Assembly: GCA_000711775.1 (NCBI GenBank)
Contig: ARYC01018466.1
Location: forward strand, 26,549 to 90,548
DNA from: Oxytricha trifallax
Lineage: Eukaryota > Ciliophora > Spirotrichea > Sporadotrichida > Oxytrichidae
Length of the DNA: 64,000 nt
Reading direction: 5' to 3'
Part shown: one piece after another, positions 1 to 12,106 of the stretch
Layout of the letters: each line of letters opens with the position of its first letter
How positions within the stretch are numbered: position 1 is the stretch's first letter
Translations under genes and position numbers: made by a program
Notes under the pieces: generated by a model
Database searches by the model: none
Seen by the model: only the letters and a program-made list of their open reading frames with translations
Told to the model about the DNA's origin: nothing

Positions 1-368
1 TATAGTTTTATCTGTATCAATTATTTATAAAGTTAGTCGTATTTAGGCAAAATTAAAATTAATTTTTTTTAATTTCTGATATATTTATAATTCTGATAAT
101 TCAATTCTGATCATTCATTCCTAATAAATATTTATTTAAGACATGTAATTTTAATAAACTAAAAACTATATAAATAGTAAGTAAGTAAGTAAGTAATAAC
201 TAAAGGTAGAATAAATGTGGTATAACTAAATATGCAGTATAAATAGCTTCATTTAATACGTTACAACTTCGTGCTCTCATCTTCTCTCTACTTGTAAAGT
301 TGTCCCTTATACCTAATTCAGGTTTTGTTAATTGCTTGATCCTTCAGTGTTAGTTTCGTCTTTCTTTC

Positions 369-1876
369 TCATCTCCTGGTCTTTCGCATCTTGTTCTAAA
401 TAGTTCCCTGAATTCTTATGCTCCATCCTGGTTGGTGACTGGTCTACTTAGGTTTGCCAGCTCCTCCTGTTGTTTTCTTCGCATCCTCCCCGTCGTAAAC
501 TGTCCTTTTGAATAGGTTTCCTTCAACTTCGGCCTCTTCTTTGATCATATTGCTGAATTTTACCTCTTGGTCCTCTTGGATCAATTCCATTTTCTTAGAT
601 GTTCTGTTATTCAGAACTAGCTCATCCCATGCGTCAACCTGTGACAACATGTTCGTGTTTTGAGTTTCGTTCTTTCCATTCTCTGCATACCATAGCATTT
701 CGTTCCTCATTTCCCTGATTATTTCTATAGTCTTTTCTTCGACTGTAATACCCGACTTTCCTAACTCTAGTTTCATGAGGCCTACTTCTAGGTTAAACAT
801 AAGATAATCTCTGGATGTTTATCCAATCCTTAGCAAAAATCTGGAAGATAGATTCCCCTGGTGTTTCTAAAGAAAGGTGGTGAGCTATTAGTATTGCCAT
901 TATTCCACAGTCTTCTGGATCTGCAACTAAGTTAGTCTCGGGTTTATGACAAACTTTTCAGTTATTCCCTATTATCTCCATTAATATTATGTTAAATTGT
1001 TCATGATATTTCTGGATCAATGCCAAGGTCCCTACTAACCTTCTTGGGTCATAGACTTCCATGATTCCTGTCTCTTTGATAACTTTTGTAATTATCCAAT
1101 TTTTGCAGCCTTTTATACTGCTCTGGCAGCTTATTGGAATTAAAGTGCTTCTTATATTCTCTTTTACTATCCAGAATTTACCATTTTATAACTTATAGTT
1201 TGTCGACCCAATGGCCTTCTCTACTTCTACTATTCCTTTGTCATTCAGGACAATTGGTGGGAGTATCATATGAGAGATCTTTAATCACTGAACTAGGCCT
1301 CCTCAACTTGTCGTAAGCACACCTATATAGTGTTCTCCTGAATGTGTTTACATTAGATCATGTCTTCATGTTGCCTATCTTCTTTTATCTCTTTCCAGTA
1401 GTTTTCTTGTCTCTCTGACCATAGCTCCCATTCTCTGTTCCCTCTCCTTCTTGCTTATTTTCTATCATGGAATCTCTTTACCAAGGTTTCCTCGATCTTG
1501 TTTCTGGTGCTAGGGCAGCATACTATCGTAATCATCCTCATGGTTTGGGGAGTCCACCCCTTTTTGTGTGAATGATTTTGTCAAATCCTTCGCATGTTGC
1601 CTCTGATAGGTCTTTCAGGCCCTGAACACACTCTGATCCATCTTCATATATGTCGAATCTTGCTGGGGTTTGACTGTCCAATCCTCAGTCTTCTTTTGAA
1701 GCCCATTTGTTTGTTTAGCGGAACTTTTTAATGCTTGCTATTTCTTAGTCCCAGAACTTCCTGATTCTTACTTTTATGTCTTTTTGCTCATATCTGACTT
1801 CTTTTACCTTTTACCAGAACAAAGCCTTCTTGTTAATGTCGTCATCTCTGAAGTTCCTCTTCTTGTCATTTGTCAT
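369..1876 (-). pseudogene. Second (downstream) LINE ORF, LINE A copy; possible Ulp1/C48-like peptidase
   Basis: Read with UAA/UAG as glutamine, the minus strand encodes a charged protein homologous to the second ORF of LINE B. Shared blocks include an N-terminal tract around NDKKRNF, a block ending NGKFW (about 1155), KNWIITKV (about 1095), EVYDP (about 1055), and DCGIMAILIAHH (about 925), followed by a conserved FQIFAK. The order NGxxW, then xW with a beta-strand-like stretch, then a D, then DCG resembles the catalytic core of Ulp1/C48 cysteine peptidases, but the usual His before Trp is Asn here. In-frame UGA codons and frameshifts (for example near 840 and 1665) break the copy. The family assignment is inference; homology to LINE B is seen directly. 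Confidence 0.5.
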
Positions 1877-2069
1877 TGCTTTACTAGGGGTTATTTTAGC
1901 AAGGATTTATATCTTCTGTTCTTCCTCTTGTTAATCTCTTTCTTTAGATCGATAATTAGATTTTCTCTTTTAATTATTTAAATTTTGATTTTTTAATTAT
2001 AATTATAAATCTCTTCTACATTTCGCTATATATACTCTATGTTCATTGTTCATTAATTCACATGTTTGG

Positions 2070-3335
2070 ATGTTCAAAGACTTCATTCATTGTTTACGCT
2101 CCTTCTCTGCTTTGATCTGTTATTTTTAACTTAGGTCACTTTGAACATCCTTTTTATTCTCTAAAAAGTAGCCCTGGGTCTCTAATCCTCTTATTCTGTT
2201 GTCTAGCCATACCATGTTTGCTATAATTCTATTTGAGTTTTGAAATTTAGGTTTATTAACCTTTAATCTCTTTAAGAATTGAGAATTTTGATGTGTCCCC
2301 AGCTTCGTTCATCAAATAACAACTCTTTAAATGGGATATATTTACAAATGTTTTGTGGACATTACTGTAGTGGCTCATTCCGTAACTTACTATTATCTTT
2401 CCTTAGTTTATTGCCATCATTGTGTCCATTACATTCTTTGCTAAAAAATAGCTTTTTCCTTTTCTGTAGCTCTTGTTTCTTATTCTCGATTTGCTGTTTT
2501 ATCTCTTTGGGTTTCAAGTATTTGTCTAAATTGTTTATCACCTTGTTGATGCTCTTCGGAACTAATTGCTCTATTCTATATGATTGTTAATAAAACAATT
2601 TTTCCTTACGAATAGTTTTTGAGATGGAACAGATTGTTATGTTTGTCTGACTATTAATTGCTGTTTGTTGCTCAGAATTTGTAACCTCCATCTTTAAAGG
2701 CATTGTGTGTGACTAAAAGATAAGTATGTATAGGAATTTCTCCAATCTATTAAGAATTAGCTCTTAAAATTGGGCACATTAACAATTTGCTCAGGGGCTT
2801 ACCAATTTTTAGACAAAAAAATGCGTAAACAAAATACAAATGGGAAAAAATTTAGATATCAATAGTCTATAAGTTTATAAGAATAGTTTTTAATATATTA
2901 ACGATAATTAATTAAAAAAGGTTTAAATAAAAAATGTATATATAATCTCTTGTTCCATTTTCCTTAAGTTATGTTAAGTTTCTAAGTATTCTGTTTAGGA
3001 TATCTCAAGGATTCTTAAATGCTATTCTCTTCAAGTGCTTCTCTATCTTATCTATTTCCTCCAGTTTTACATAACCAGTAGCTACTAAAGGTGTGTATTT
3101 GTCTATTATGAGTGATAATATTTAGGCAACCATTATTGTATCGCGAATTGTTGGATTGTTTGATTTGGTAAGATTTTGGTAAAAATAGGTAAGTTTAAAT
3201 AATTTTATCCCAAGTGTTCTTTAATAGTGCTCTCGTGTCTGATTGAATGTTCATACCCAAGTATTTGATTATTTCAACTTTCTTATTCCCTAGATTTCAT
3301 TAATATATGAATTCTTTTGAATCATTCATGAAAAC
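2070..3335 (-). pseudogene. LINE A reverse-transcriptase ORF, C-terminal remnant
   Basis: The minus strand matches the part of the LINE B and LINE C ORF2 that follows the polymerase FADD box. Recognisable blocks are the stretch around 3060-3170 (matching the region with AAxFMKLEEI in LINE B) and MVWLDNRIRGLET near 2210-2170, which LINE C has as MLWLDDRIRGLET. The reading frame ends at a UGA around 2070. The catalytic part of the reverse transcriptase is absent, so the fragment cannot be active. Confidence 0.65.
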
Positions 3336-3339
3336 TATA

Positions 3340-5160
3340 TAAATAATAATATGAAATTATTAAAATCTACTGGCTTTTTAAATTATTAATGTGATAAATA
3401 TTTAATATTAATCAATCAAATGAATTACATTAACTATTTTTTACATATGAAGAATAGATATGTAATTGTAAACAAAAAACTAAAAGTGGTTAAAAGTAAT
3501 AAAAATTGATACTTTTGCTCCAATCTTTTGTAAATGAATATCTTAGATATTATAAAATATTACTAAAACTTTTATAAGCCATCTTATTCTTATATTAACA
3601 TTGAAAAAAATTTAAATATTTATTTCTACATTTATTGTAAGAAAATTTGATAATTGTAAAGCCTTTGGTTCGCTTATATTTGTATCTAATTTAAAACATT
3701 GAGTATTTCAGAGTTCTATAGAGTCAGTACCTGGCTTAAATCAACCGGCCCTTGTATGTTTCTATTATAACTTAAAATGACAACTTATGTCCCAGTTTGG
3801 ATATTCTGAGGAGTTTGGACACAGTCAAGTTTGATGATGATCTCACCTGAAGCTTTTGGAGGAAGGTCGGGAGGAAGATTATCTTTTTGAGTGTTATTTC
3901 TCCTTAATATATGATAAAAGTCAAGTTTATTAAAGTCATTAATTGTGCATAATATTATTATATAATTTACTAGCTTCTGTTAAAGCAAGTAGAACTTTAA
4001 AAAACAAAATTATTATCATTCAGGATTTTTGAATCCAAGAAATATGTCCAAAGTTGTCGGAAAAACTTTTAAATATTTAATATTCCATTATTAATTAAGA
4101 GTAAAAGGAATGTTTTTAGAATATTGTTTTATGTCCCTTATTAAAAATAAAGGGTTAATCAATATCATGGGTGATATTAATTCAACAACTCTGCCAAATC
4201 ATTTCATATTAACTCAATATAAAAGGAATTGACAACTCGACAAATAAAAGAAAAGTCAAAAATACACTATTAACATTTCAACATAAATAGAGTTAAAACA
4301 ATTAAAAATATTATATAGCCAGACAATTTTTATAAAATTCTTTTTGACGATGATTATGATTTAAACTTAAATCAATTAATTATTATAATTAAAATTGGAA
4401 TATATAAGTTTTGTTAAAGACAAGATCATCTTACTTGGTTTATAAGAAACAAATTTTCTAAATACTTTATCTATCAATCTAGGGTCTATTTATGCTATAT
4501 TATTTATATAAGTTCATAATATTTTTCTTAACTTTTAAATTTATTCAATCATCTATCCTCTGTGCATTTAATTATTAAAATTAAATTCATCTTAAACCAG
4601 GACATTTGCCATAAGCTGTAAGTTCTTGATCAAAAGTTATAAATTGAAAGAGGATAAAAAGTCTCATTATATATGGAGAGATCATTATTTGAATAATAAT
4701 GATATTAATTATAAAAATAATAAGCTATATAATAATTTATTATTATCCCATATGAATTCTCATAATTACTCTAAATGTATAAAAATCTTGATATAAAAGT
4801 TTAATGTCGATTAATGATTATTTTATAATGAAATTTCTGTAATCGTAAATTGACGCCTGTGATTATAAGTAATATATTATCTATTAAAATAAAGCTTCAA
4901 TAAAATAAACATTGTTTTTACGTAACTGTTATAATTTTTAAATATAGAAAATTATAAAAATTGTTTTTATATTATCTTTTGCGGGAGTAAATTTTATGCC
5001 TTCAACATTAAATTTAATATAATTTGACAAATTTAAAATATTAGAAACATTTACATTTAAATTTTGTTTACCATTATCATATACTAAACAACTTTTTATC
5101 ATACATAATTTTTAAGGTATATTATCATTCTTTTACATATTTTTTATATTAAAAACAATG
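3340..5160. other. AT-rich spacer, no gene seen
   Basis: The stretch is very AT-rich with long A/T runs and no protein-like reading frame that I can support. A slightly GC-richer patch at about 3720-3880 may be a short gene fragment, but I could not find a convincing frame. It is probably micronucleus-limited DNA. Confidence 0.5.
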
Positions 5161-5164
5161 TTAA

Positions 5165-5445
5165 ACTATTGATAAAATAGTTATCTACTCAAGAGTAACA
5201 CTCCCACTTGCTGGTGTTCTTGTTGCCTGCATGTACCCACATATCTAACTGATGTCTTGTAGTCAACGTTATGATTAGCGCAGCCGATACCAAAGTTGTT
5301 AGACCAACTGAAAAGGCTAGATTAAGAGAAGAGAGGAGATGGTAGAAGAAGAAGCTCAAGCCGCTCTTGACACTTGGCAGATCACTCTATAGCAAAGAAG
5401 AGGTATTACATTATATAAAAACTAAATTGAACCAGAGCATGCTAA
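5165..5445. other. Candidate macronuclear-destined segment (GC-richer island)
   Basis: Base composition rises abruptly against the AT-rich flanks on both sides. On the plus strand an ATG at 5271 opens a frame starting MISAADTKVV and continuing through a basic stretch (EKARLREERRW, KKKLKPLL) up to about 5445, where it runs into AT-rich DNA. The 5' part (5165-5265) also gives protein-like translations on either strand, so it may belong to a different segment. I do not recognise the protein. The abrupt composition edges are what an MDS flanked by internal eliminated sequence would show. Confidence 0.4.
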
Positions 5446-6079
5446 CCTTATTCATTATAGAAATACATCCAAGATTTCGTAATTTATAAATATATATATA
5501 TAAGTAGTCTCCTAAAGATCCTTCCAGACCATTAGACCACTAACAATATATATAAATTAAATTGTATTTAATTAATTTAATATTAAATCTAAAGCAAATT
5601 AGTATTACGAACACTACTAATTCATTACAGATGTAATTACTTATAAATTTTATGTTTATTTATATTTCTCAAATTTCCTATTTTTATCTATTTATCAATT
5701 ATTGTTTTTTATTAATAATTAATGTGTTTTTTATTTCAATTTATATTCATTATCAAGGTAAAAAAATATTGGAATCTAGATTATAAATAGCTAGATCATA
5801 ATTGATGATAAACATTTTTAAATATCTATAAAAATTACATATTTTTATGTATGTGGCAGGAAACTTCCCCTCCCCAATTATTATAAAAGAGTAAATTGAT
5901 CAGAGATAAGGAAGTTGTTTTTTTAAATTCAAATTCAAATAAATTATTGTATTTTAATTATTATTAAATATTTGGTTGCTTTTCAGAAATTAACAATAGT
6001 AAAATATTAATAGGGGGTCTCATCAAATTAAAAAGCAACCAAATAAAATGTGTGATTTGAGTTAAAATTTATTCCTAAT

Positions 6080-7530
6080 TAAACGCTAATATTAACAGCT
6101 ATAAATGGCGACCTCCCCTAAACAGTAATCTAATCCAGGATGATAAGAAATACATTACCAGTACTAATGGCTTCCAGCCTGGGACAGTACTACCAGCGGA
6201 GATCCCACCAGGCATGGAAGCAGGGTAGAGTAGAATGGAGACATAAACGTATGAATCTTCAATTATCACACCGTTACGAGTGTCAGCATCGCATGGCTGC
6301 CATAGAGCATCAGTGGCTTTGTAGAGCCCAATGATAAGGTGACCATCTCTTGCAAGACTAACAATACTTGTGACTCTTCGGGGAGTTGGAAGATTGGTGT
6401 AGCGTTTGTCAAGTAGTCCTTGGTGCTATTGGGTGTTGAAAGAGCATGATTTAGCAGCTCCATTTGCGCTGAGACTGTTGGTATAAATGTAGGGAACTAA
6501 TGAGTAGTAGTGATAGAAAGTCTTATATTCACTGCTTCCTAATGATTGATCAACTTCTACTCTCTTGGCCTCTGAGCTTGCTCCCTTTGGTGCGATGAAG
6601 TCGTATAAATGCTTTGAAGTGCCAGAGTGGATGTGAACTCCATTGGTTGAGACGCCAACGAGTGCAGCTCGCACGGTATAATACTTTAAGAATCCTCTGC
6701 TCCCCTATTAGTAAAAGCACCCCATCTTTATTGAACCCCTTTAGGTAGTTGAAGAATCCGCCTTGGCGCCCCATACAGTATGATAGAGGAAAGCGCTTTG
6801 TGCAGAGAGGAAAAGCTCAACAGGCGAGAGAGAGAGACAGACTCGCAGGTTTAAATTAATTTGATCGGCATCATCTTACGATTACGATGATAATGTGCCA
6901 CAAAGAGCTCGCTCAATGCCATAGGGTGGGCAAATAAGTATGTTCGATTATCTCTCTGGGATAGATGTCTGAGTCGGGCATTCCATCTCCGTAGATCTAA
7001 ACATAAAGAATCGCGTGTGCCCATGGCCGCCGGCCAGTCGAGCTTTCACCCCTTACTTCGTTTGCAATACTGTTTTCGGAAAATGCCTAAATGCGCCAAG
7101 TTGTTGAGAGTGAACTCAAGGACGACATTCATTGCGGTACTTACATATGGTCCACTACTTGACTATTTCAACAAAGCCACCGTTGGGGTTTCGTTGAAAT
7201 CAAGGCTTCAGTCACACACTTTGAGCTTTGCACAACAAATCCAGCATTTGATTACACATTGAGCAGAGAAGCAGCATTAAGCATCTATCAAGAATTAACT
7301 CAGAAAAATACTGAATAATGAAGCATTCAGGTGACTCTGATGGCGTCCTTCCCACTCAAGGTATTCATCTTAAGCTCACCGTTGCATGAAAATCATGGCC
7401 AGTTGGCGACTAAACCTCAGGATAGGTGAATGAACACGAGGTCAACAAATTCACTTTTGCCACAATTCATGGTACTTGTCATATGGCCCTACAATGGAAG
7501 AGAAAGGAGTCCTTCCATGTTTTTTTTTCA
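6080..7530. other. Large GC-rich island: candidate cluster of gene segments (possible scrambled MDSs)
   Basis: About 1.4 kb is far richer in G+C than anything near it. The minus strand gives several protein-like stretches in different frames: MGRQGGFFNYLKGFNKDG (about 6775-6720), GVHIHSGTSKHLYDF followed by FYHYYSLVPYIY (about 6650-6490), RRVTSIVSLARDGHLIIG (about 6380-6330), and SGPYVSTAMNVVLEF (about 7160-7120). No single frame spans the island, and there is no long AT-rich gap inside it. That fits either short exons with small introns or several reordered MDSs with tiny spacers, as in scrambled hypotrich genes. I do not recognise the product. A plus-strand ORF at 7017-7262 overlaps and is less convincing. 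Confidence 0.5.
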
Positions 7531-7534
7531 CATT

Positions 7535-8475
7535 CCTTGCATTTAGTCATATTTTAAGAATTATCGCTAAGCAATCAGATACTATAATCATCTATCTATT
7601 TCAATTTAATCAATTTAAGTCTTCATCCAATTTTTCAAATTCTTTCATTAAAATTATGAATTAAATGAGACAATAGCTAAAAAACTATTGATCGCACACT
7701 AGTAGTTTCTTTGCTACTATTACACAGCGTTAAAGTCTCTATTAGATTACAAAAAAATTATACATATTAGAGGGAGGGCTTTTTTGATCCAATAGCCCAT
7801 TGTTTATATGATGAGTTTTTCTATTAACAAGGTTTATTTTGTTCTTTTGACTGGAAGAATTCAATTTTGCTTGCTGGTCATCTGGATTGAACTCATCTAT
7901 ATAAGGTGTCCTTACTATAAATCAGTAAATTCTTTGACTATAAATTGTAATGAGAAATATGAAATTATTTAAAATCATTTTAAGACTATGTTTTATCAAA
8001 TAGATAAAGACTCTAATATCAAAAACTGCCAAAAGCTAAAATAAATTCTTATTCTAAATTATTAAATTATAATAAAAATTATAAAAATTATATTTAATAA
8101 TTTGATACATATATAATTGGATAAAATTTATAAACTCTAAAAAATATAATAAGGTTATATATTCTAAAACTCATAACTTTTAAAAAAGCATTAAAAGATA
8201 TTGAAAGTAGCTTGTTAGCCCAATTATATTCCTTATTAATTATTAATAAATAATTTTGAATTTAAACTCCTTTTTCACATAAAATTATGAATATCACTTA
8301 TAATATTTTATGAAATAAATATAAATATAAATTCTTAAACTGATATAAATACATTTCCTGTGAAAAATATTTATAAATACTTTGTGTAAGGATTAACTGT
8401 TTATTTAATTAATCATAGATCTTGATAAAAATCGGCCAAATGCGTTATTCGATAATTTAAAAAGATGAGGGGAAG
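7535..8475. other. AT-rich spacer, no gene seen
   Basis: Long A/T-rich sequence without a convincing coding frame or repeat. It separates the GC-rich island ending near 7530 from the small coding-like segment at 8480-8715. Confidence 0.45.
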
Positions 8476-8479
8476 CTAA

Positions 8480-8715
8480 TGATCAAAATAGCAATATTTA
8501 GAGTTGAATCAAGCAATAATAAGTGAAAGAGAAAGTTTAATGTGGAGAGAGAAGTGGTTAAGGTAGACTTGGAGCTTCCATTTACTGGAAAAGCAGTCAA
8601 ATGAATCAAAAAAGGAAGCAGGATTACAGAAATTACTAATGTAATTAGATACAGAAGGTGGAATAAGAAAAGTGATATAATGGATGCAAATAGTTTTATT
8701 CAATAATTGTTGAAG
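8480..8715 (+). other. Candidate coding segment (MDS or exon)
   Basis: With UGA as the only stop, the plus strand is open from about 8478 to a UGA near 8712 and has a protein-like composition: SERESLMWREKWLRQTW, then LLEKQSNESKKEAGLQKLL and GGIRKVIQWMQIV. No ATG begins the frame, so this would be an internal or C-terminal segment. Flanks on both sides are AT-rich. I do not recognise the family. A standard-code minus-strand frame over the same bases is less protein-like. Confidence 0.4.
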
Positions 8716-8719
8716 AAAT

Positions 8720-10830
8720 TAGAGTCTTTATCATTATTAAATCATCAATAATATACTTTAGTAAATTGTAGTGGAACTTGCAAAATTATATAGACAATTG
8801 AATTATCAAATATTAGATATTAAATTAAAATTTAATTTAAAGTGTTTTAGTGATAAACATTTGTGCCTTAATTCAGTATCAATTACCCAGATATAGTGAT
8901 TAAGTCATTGTTACCATTCTTTAATCCCTTACTATAATCTTATATTTTTTATTTAAGATAAATTAAATGATAAATATTTAACTCTTTCAAACACTTTCTC
9001 AAGTTACTATACTCAATAAATGAAGCATCTTTTTAGGTTTGCTCATTGTCGTCATCCTTGAAATTATTTACCTATCATTTATATTTATTCCTTTACAATT
9101 AAAATGATAAACATGGCTGTCTTCAATTTGCTTTAACTAATTATTATAATTGACTTAATAAATGGAATAATAGAAGATAAAATTACCAGTTAACATCTTA
9201 TCTTTAACCTCGATTATTTGACCTTTCTAATTTTTCAGCAGTTAGTTGCCATTACGATTCTTGTGTTGATGATAAATAACTATAAATACTATATATTGAA
9301 TATTAATGACATTTATTCTACAGACATATTTAATTAGTTACTCATTGTCTATGAAGGGTTTATTCAATCTATACATATATTTTGAAGGAGTAACTTGTCG
9401 AAATTGCTTGCAATAATCTCAACATCTCTGTAAGACTTCTACACATCAAATATTAGTGCCATTTTGCACTTGATTAAACGAACAAAATCATCAATATAAT
9501 CTTTGCACTCATTAAATTATTATTTTTCTATCTAAAAATTAAGCTGATGAATTAATTTTTCATTATAGTTGCTAAATCTTTTTAGAATCATCATTAAATT
9601 AAGAATTCCAACTTTCATTAACCAGTATAGTGTTTCTGGAAGAATATAGTTCATACACTAACATGCAAAGCATTTTATTAAAGTAAAAGGTAAATGAATC
9701 ATAAGTCTATATAAACTATTAATCTACTTAAGTAAATAAATATTTATAATAAACATTAATTATATTCTAATACATAAAATAAAGAAATTAAAGGATAATT
9801 TGTTTTGAATGTATTAAGTACTTTTCTTGAATTTACTGAAGTGGAGATTGGTAATCTCATTCAATCATATTGTTATTTTAATATTATATATCAATCTTTT
9901 CTATATATCAGACAAAAACAATAAAAAATCTATTAAATTGTTATATAAACTATCTTTTTAAGATAAGTGTGATATTTCTAAGCCAGTCAAGTCAAAATTA
10001 AATACAACAGTTATCTATTGACAATATACTTATAAGTAAGTTTGTTGTAATTAATACTTTTAAATATGCATTGTAATAAGTGAATCACTACTGTCAAAAA
10101 TTGCAATTTATTTACCAAACTCTTTATTAAAGGTATTTTGATTTTAATTAATTAATTTAAAATTACATTTAGCTTAAAAGTACAAATAGAATAATTATAT
10201 AATCTATAAATTATAAATTGAAAAAAACTAAACTGGTTCCTCAAAAAAAAATTGATCCTAGAAAAACAAGACGTCTAAAAAGCTGATTATACATAGAGAG
10301 TCATGTTCAAAAAGCAAAATTCTTAAAGAAAATAAGTGCTTAATTGAATGTAGCTGACAAAATCTAAGTATACAAACTTAAAAACATAATTAATAGATTC
10401 AAATCAACAAAAAATAATAATTAAAGTAAATTAAATCATAAATATACTAAAAACAAAATTGCAAAAAATATTTCATATTATAATCTAAAAAGGGTATTAA
10501 AGAGGACAACTAAAATATTAATACGAATAACTTATTAAATCAATAGTAATTTGTCAAAAGGTAAAATTTGTGTTATTAAGTAAAATAGAACAGAAAACTT
10601 AGAAAGATAATAGAGGACATGTAAACAGTTCACAGTTGAAGATTGTACGATTTTTAAATTAATAAAATATAATTAAAATAATAATATAAATTTTTGTAAT
10701 ATTTACTATTCTACATATTAGGTTAAATCTTTGTACCCGTGCGTTAAAAAACTTCTTAGATTTTGATACTTAAAAATATATTTTTGACAATAATTATATT
10801 TTAAATATTTGTCAAGCAATTTAATAAATA
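8720..10830. other. AT-rich spacer, nothing clearly coding
   Basis: Over 2 kb of AT-rich DNA. A short frame near 9238-9290, just after a TTTTTCAG that would suit a splice acceptor, is mildly protein-like, but it is too short to call. Confidence 0.4.
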
Positions 10831-10834
10831 TAAA

Positions 10835-10947
10835 TGGTACCGAGACAAGCCACCTTCCAAGATCAGGCAAACATGTGTATTCTGGATCTCCAAAATACGG
10901 CACGCAAAAGAACACCATTCTATTGTGTGCTCGAGCATTTGCTCCAC
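10835..10947 (-). other. Short GC-rich segment at the left edge of TBE E1 (candidate MDS fragment)
   Basis: About 110 bp of markedly higher GC sits directly against the left end of TBE E1. On the minus strand one frame reads GANARAHNRMVFFCVPYFG and continues through a proline- and leucine-containing stretch, which looks protein-like. The right flank of E1 is old transposon sequence, not a continuation of this segment, so the two flanks of E1 do not match. Function unknown. Confidence 0.3.
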
Positions 10948-10950
10948 AGT

Positions 10951-11030
10951 CAAAACCCAAAACTCCTTAATGAGGTTTATAAGTGCTTTGATTTTTAGGG
11001 AATTTGTTATGGGTTGGGGTTATTAATTAA
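10951..11030 (+). repeat. E1 left inverted terminal repeat
   Basis: Starts with degenerate C4A4 telomere-like repeats and ends just before the transposase ATG. The partner is at 19030-19113 in inverted orientation. The shared inner block AAGTGCTTTGATT is also present in E2. Confidence 0.85.
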
Positions 11031-12097
11031 ATGCGAGACAAAAATAGCAAGCTTTTGGGGTCTATTTATGATGAAGAGTATATAGATTTAGTGTTTAAAC
11101 TGCGCTATGGATGTGATATATACAGTGAATAAATCAAACCAGTACTAAACTATAAGTCTATTGCACTACTCTTAAAGCGAAGTCCGTCAACTGTTCGCTC
11201 CCACTGTCTTATAGAACTATAATTAAAGCAATAGTAGCTAAATTCTAAGCCTAAGAGGTAGTCAAAGTTTCTATAGAAGCTTATTGAATATCTTATTAAT
11301 GAGAAAACTTTGAAGTATTGGGCTCACTTTTCTTTAGAGGTCAAGGAGCTAATATGTTTCATCGCTATTTCCCTGAGTTGAAGATCTCTGCATAGTCAAT
11401 TGCTAACATTTATAAACGAAACGGTATCTCTTACAAAGGTGTGAATCGTATCAAGAGAGTGATTGATTTCACTCTGCCATTTTACAACAACAACTTAAAT
11501 TATATTTATAATTAAATGCAGAGAGCCTAATAGAATAATATTAAGTTTATACATGCTGACGAGGCTGTGTTTACCTTCAACACTTTCATCTAGAAGTCTT
11601 GGTATAAGAGGCATAGTAATATAGAAGTATATGACTAGAAAGTCAAGGTATAAACAATGGCAATTCTTGGAGGTATTAGCGAGGATGCTGGTTTAGAAAC
11701 CTATGTTATTCATCCTCGCTCTTTTAAGATAGAGCAGTATAATAAGTTCTTAGAGCAGCTGAGAGAGAAGTACCATGAATAAGAGATAATACTATTCGTT
11801 GATAATCTTTCTGTTCATAAGACAAAAGAAACAAGGAAGAGTTATGAACAACTTAGAATAACACCAGTGTTCAACGTACCTTACAGTCCATAATTTAATG
11901 GAATTGAGTTCTACTGGGGTATATTAAAAGTTCATTACAAGAAACTGCTGCTATACCACTTGATGCATGACCTACCTATCGATACAGTCGATATTATAAA
12001 AAATTCAGCCAAGAGAGTTGATAATTAGTCGGCATAAAAGTGTGCTAAAGAATAGAGAGTGAATGTATATAATTAAGTTTTTTAGATAAGATAATGA
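11031..12097 (+). pseudogene. TBE transposase (DD34E, IS630/Tc1/mariner superfamily), E1 copy with one frameshift
   Basis: The frame begins at the ATG at 11031, right after the terminal repeat, and ends at a UGA at 12095-12097, about 355 codons as for other TBE '42 kDa' transposases. An N-terminal helix-turn-helix-like region (SPSTVRSHC) is followed by the catalytic core: Asp in HADEAVF (11558), Asp in FVDNLSVH (11801) and Glu in NGIEFYWG (11906). The second Asp and the Glu have 34 residues between them (DD34E). Many UAA and UAG codons are read as Gln. A 1-2 nt indel near 11340 breaks the frame between AHFSL and MFHRYFPEL, judged against E3, so this copy is probably inactive. It converges on the 22 kDa gene, with about 9 bp between the two stop codons. 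Confidence 0.9.
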
Positions 12098-12106
12098 ATC
12101 TATAAG

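Larger units (their letters stand above)
180..3335 (-). mobile_element. LINE A: 5'-truncated non-LTR retrotransposon
   Basis: The minus strand holds the C-terminal part of a LINE reverse-transcriptase ORF (about 3335 down to 2070), then a second ORF (1876 to 369). It is recognisably homologous to LINE B (21281-28005) in the same gene order. Everything upstream of the region after the polymerase active site is missing, so this copy is 5'-truncated, as is usual for LINEs. Beyond the second ORF, the plus strand shows an AGTA tetranucleotide run at about 178-198 followed by a short block also found near the 3' end of LINE C (about 35645), so the element probably ends in a microsatellite-like tail instead of polyA. 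Frameshifts are present. The exact 3' edge is uncertain. Confidence 0.75.

Noticed and set aside
1134-2590. Several short plus-strand ORFs
   Set aside because: They are antisense shadows of LINE A, whose minus-strand frames match LINE B and C.
3120-3240. A second copy of the 1.3-kb element's terminus (TTTTGGTAAAAAT near 3173)
   Set aside because: It lies in ordinary LINE A reverse-transcriptase sequence, and no inverted partner was found.
7017-7262. Plus-strand ORF in the GC-rich island
   Set aside because: The minus-strand reading of the same bases is at least as protein-like, so I did not call a separate plus-strand gene.
10951-10980. C4A4 repeats as true telomeres or chromosome ends
   Set aside because: They occur as inverted pairs about 4.1 kb apart flanking transposase genes and next to ANT triplets, so they are TBE termini inside a chromosome.
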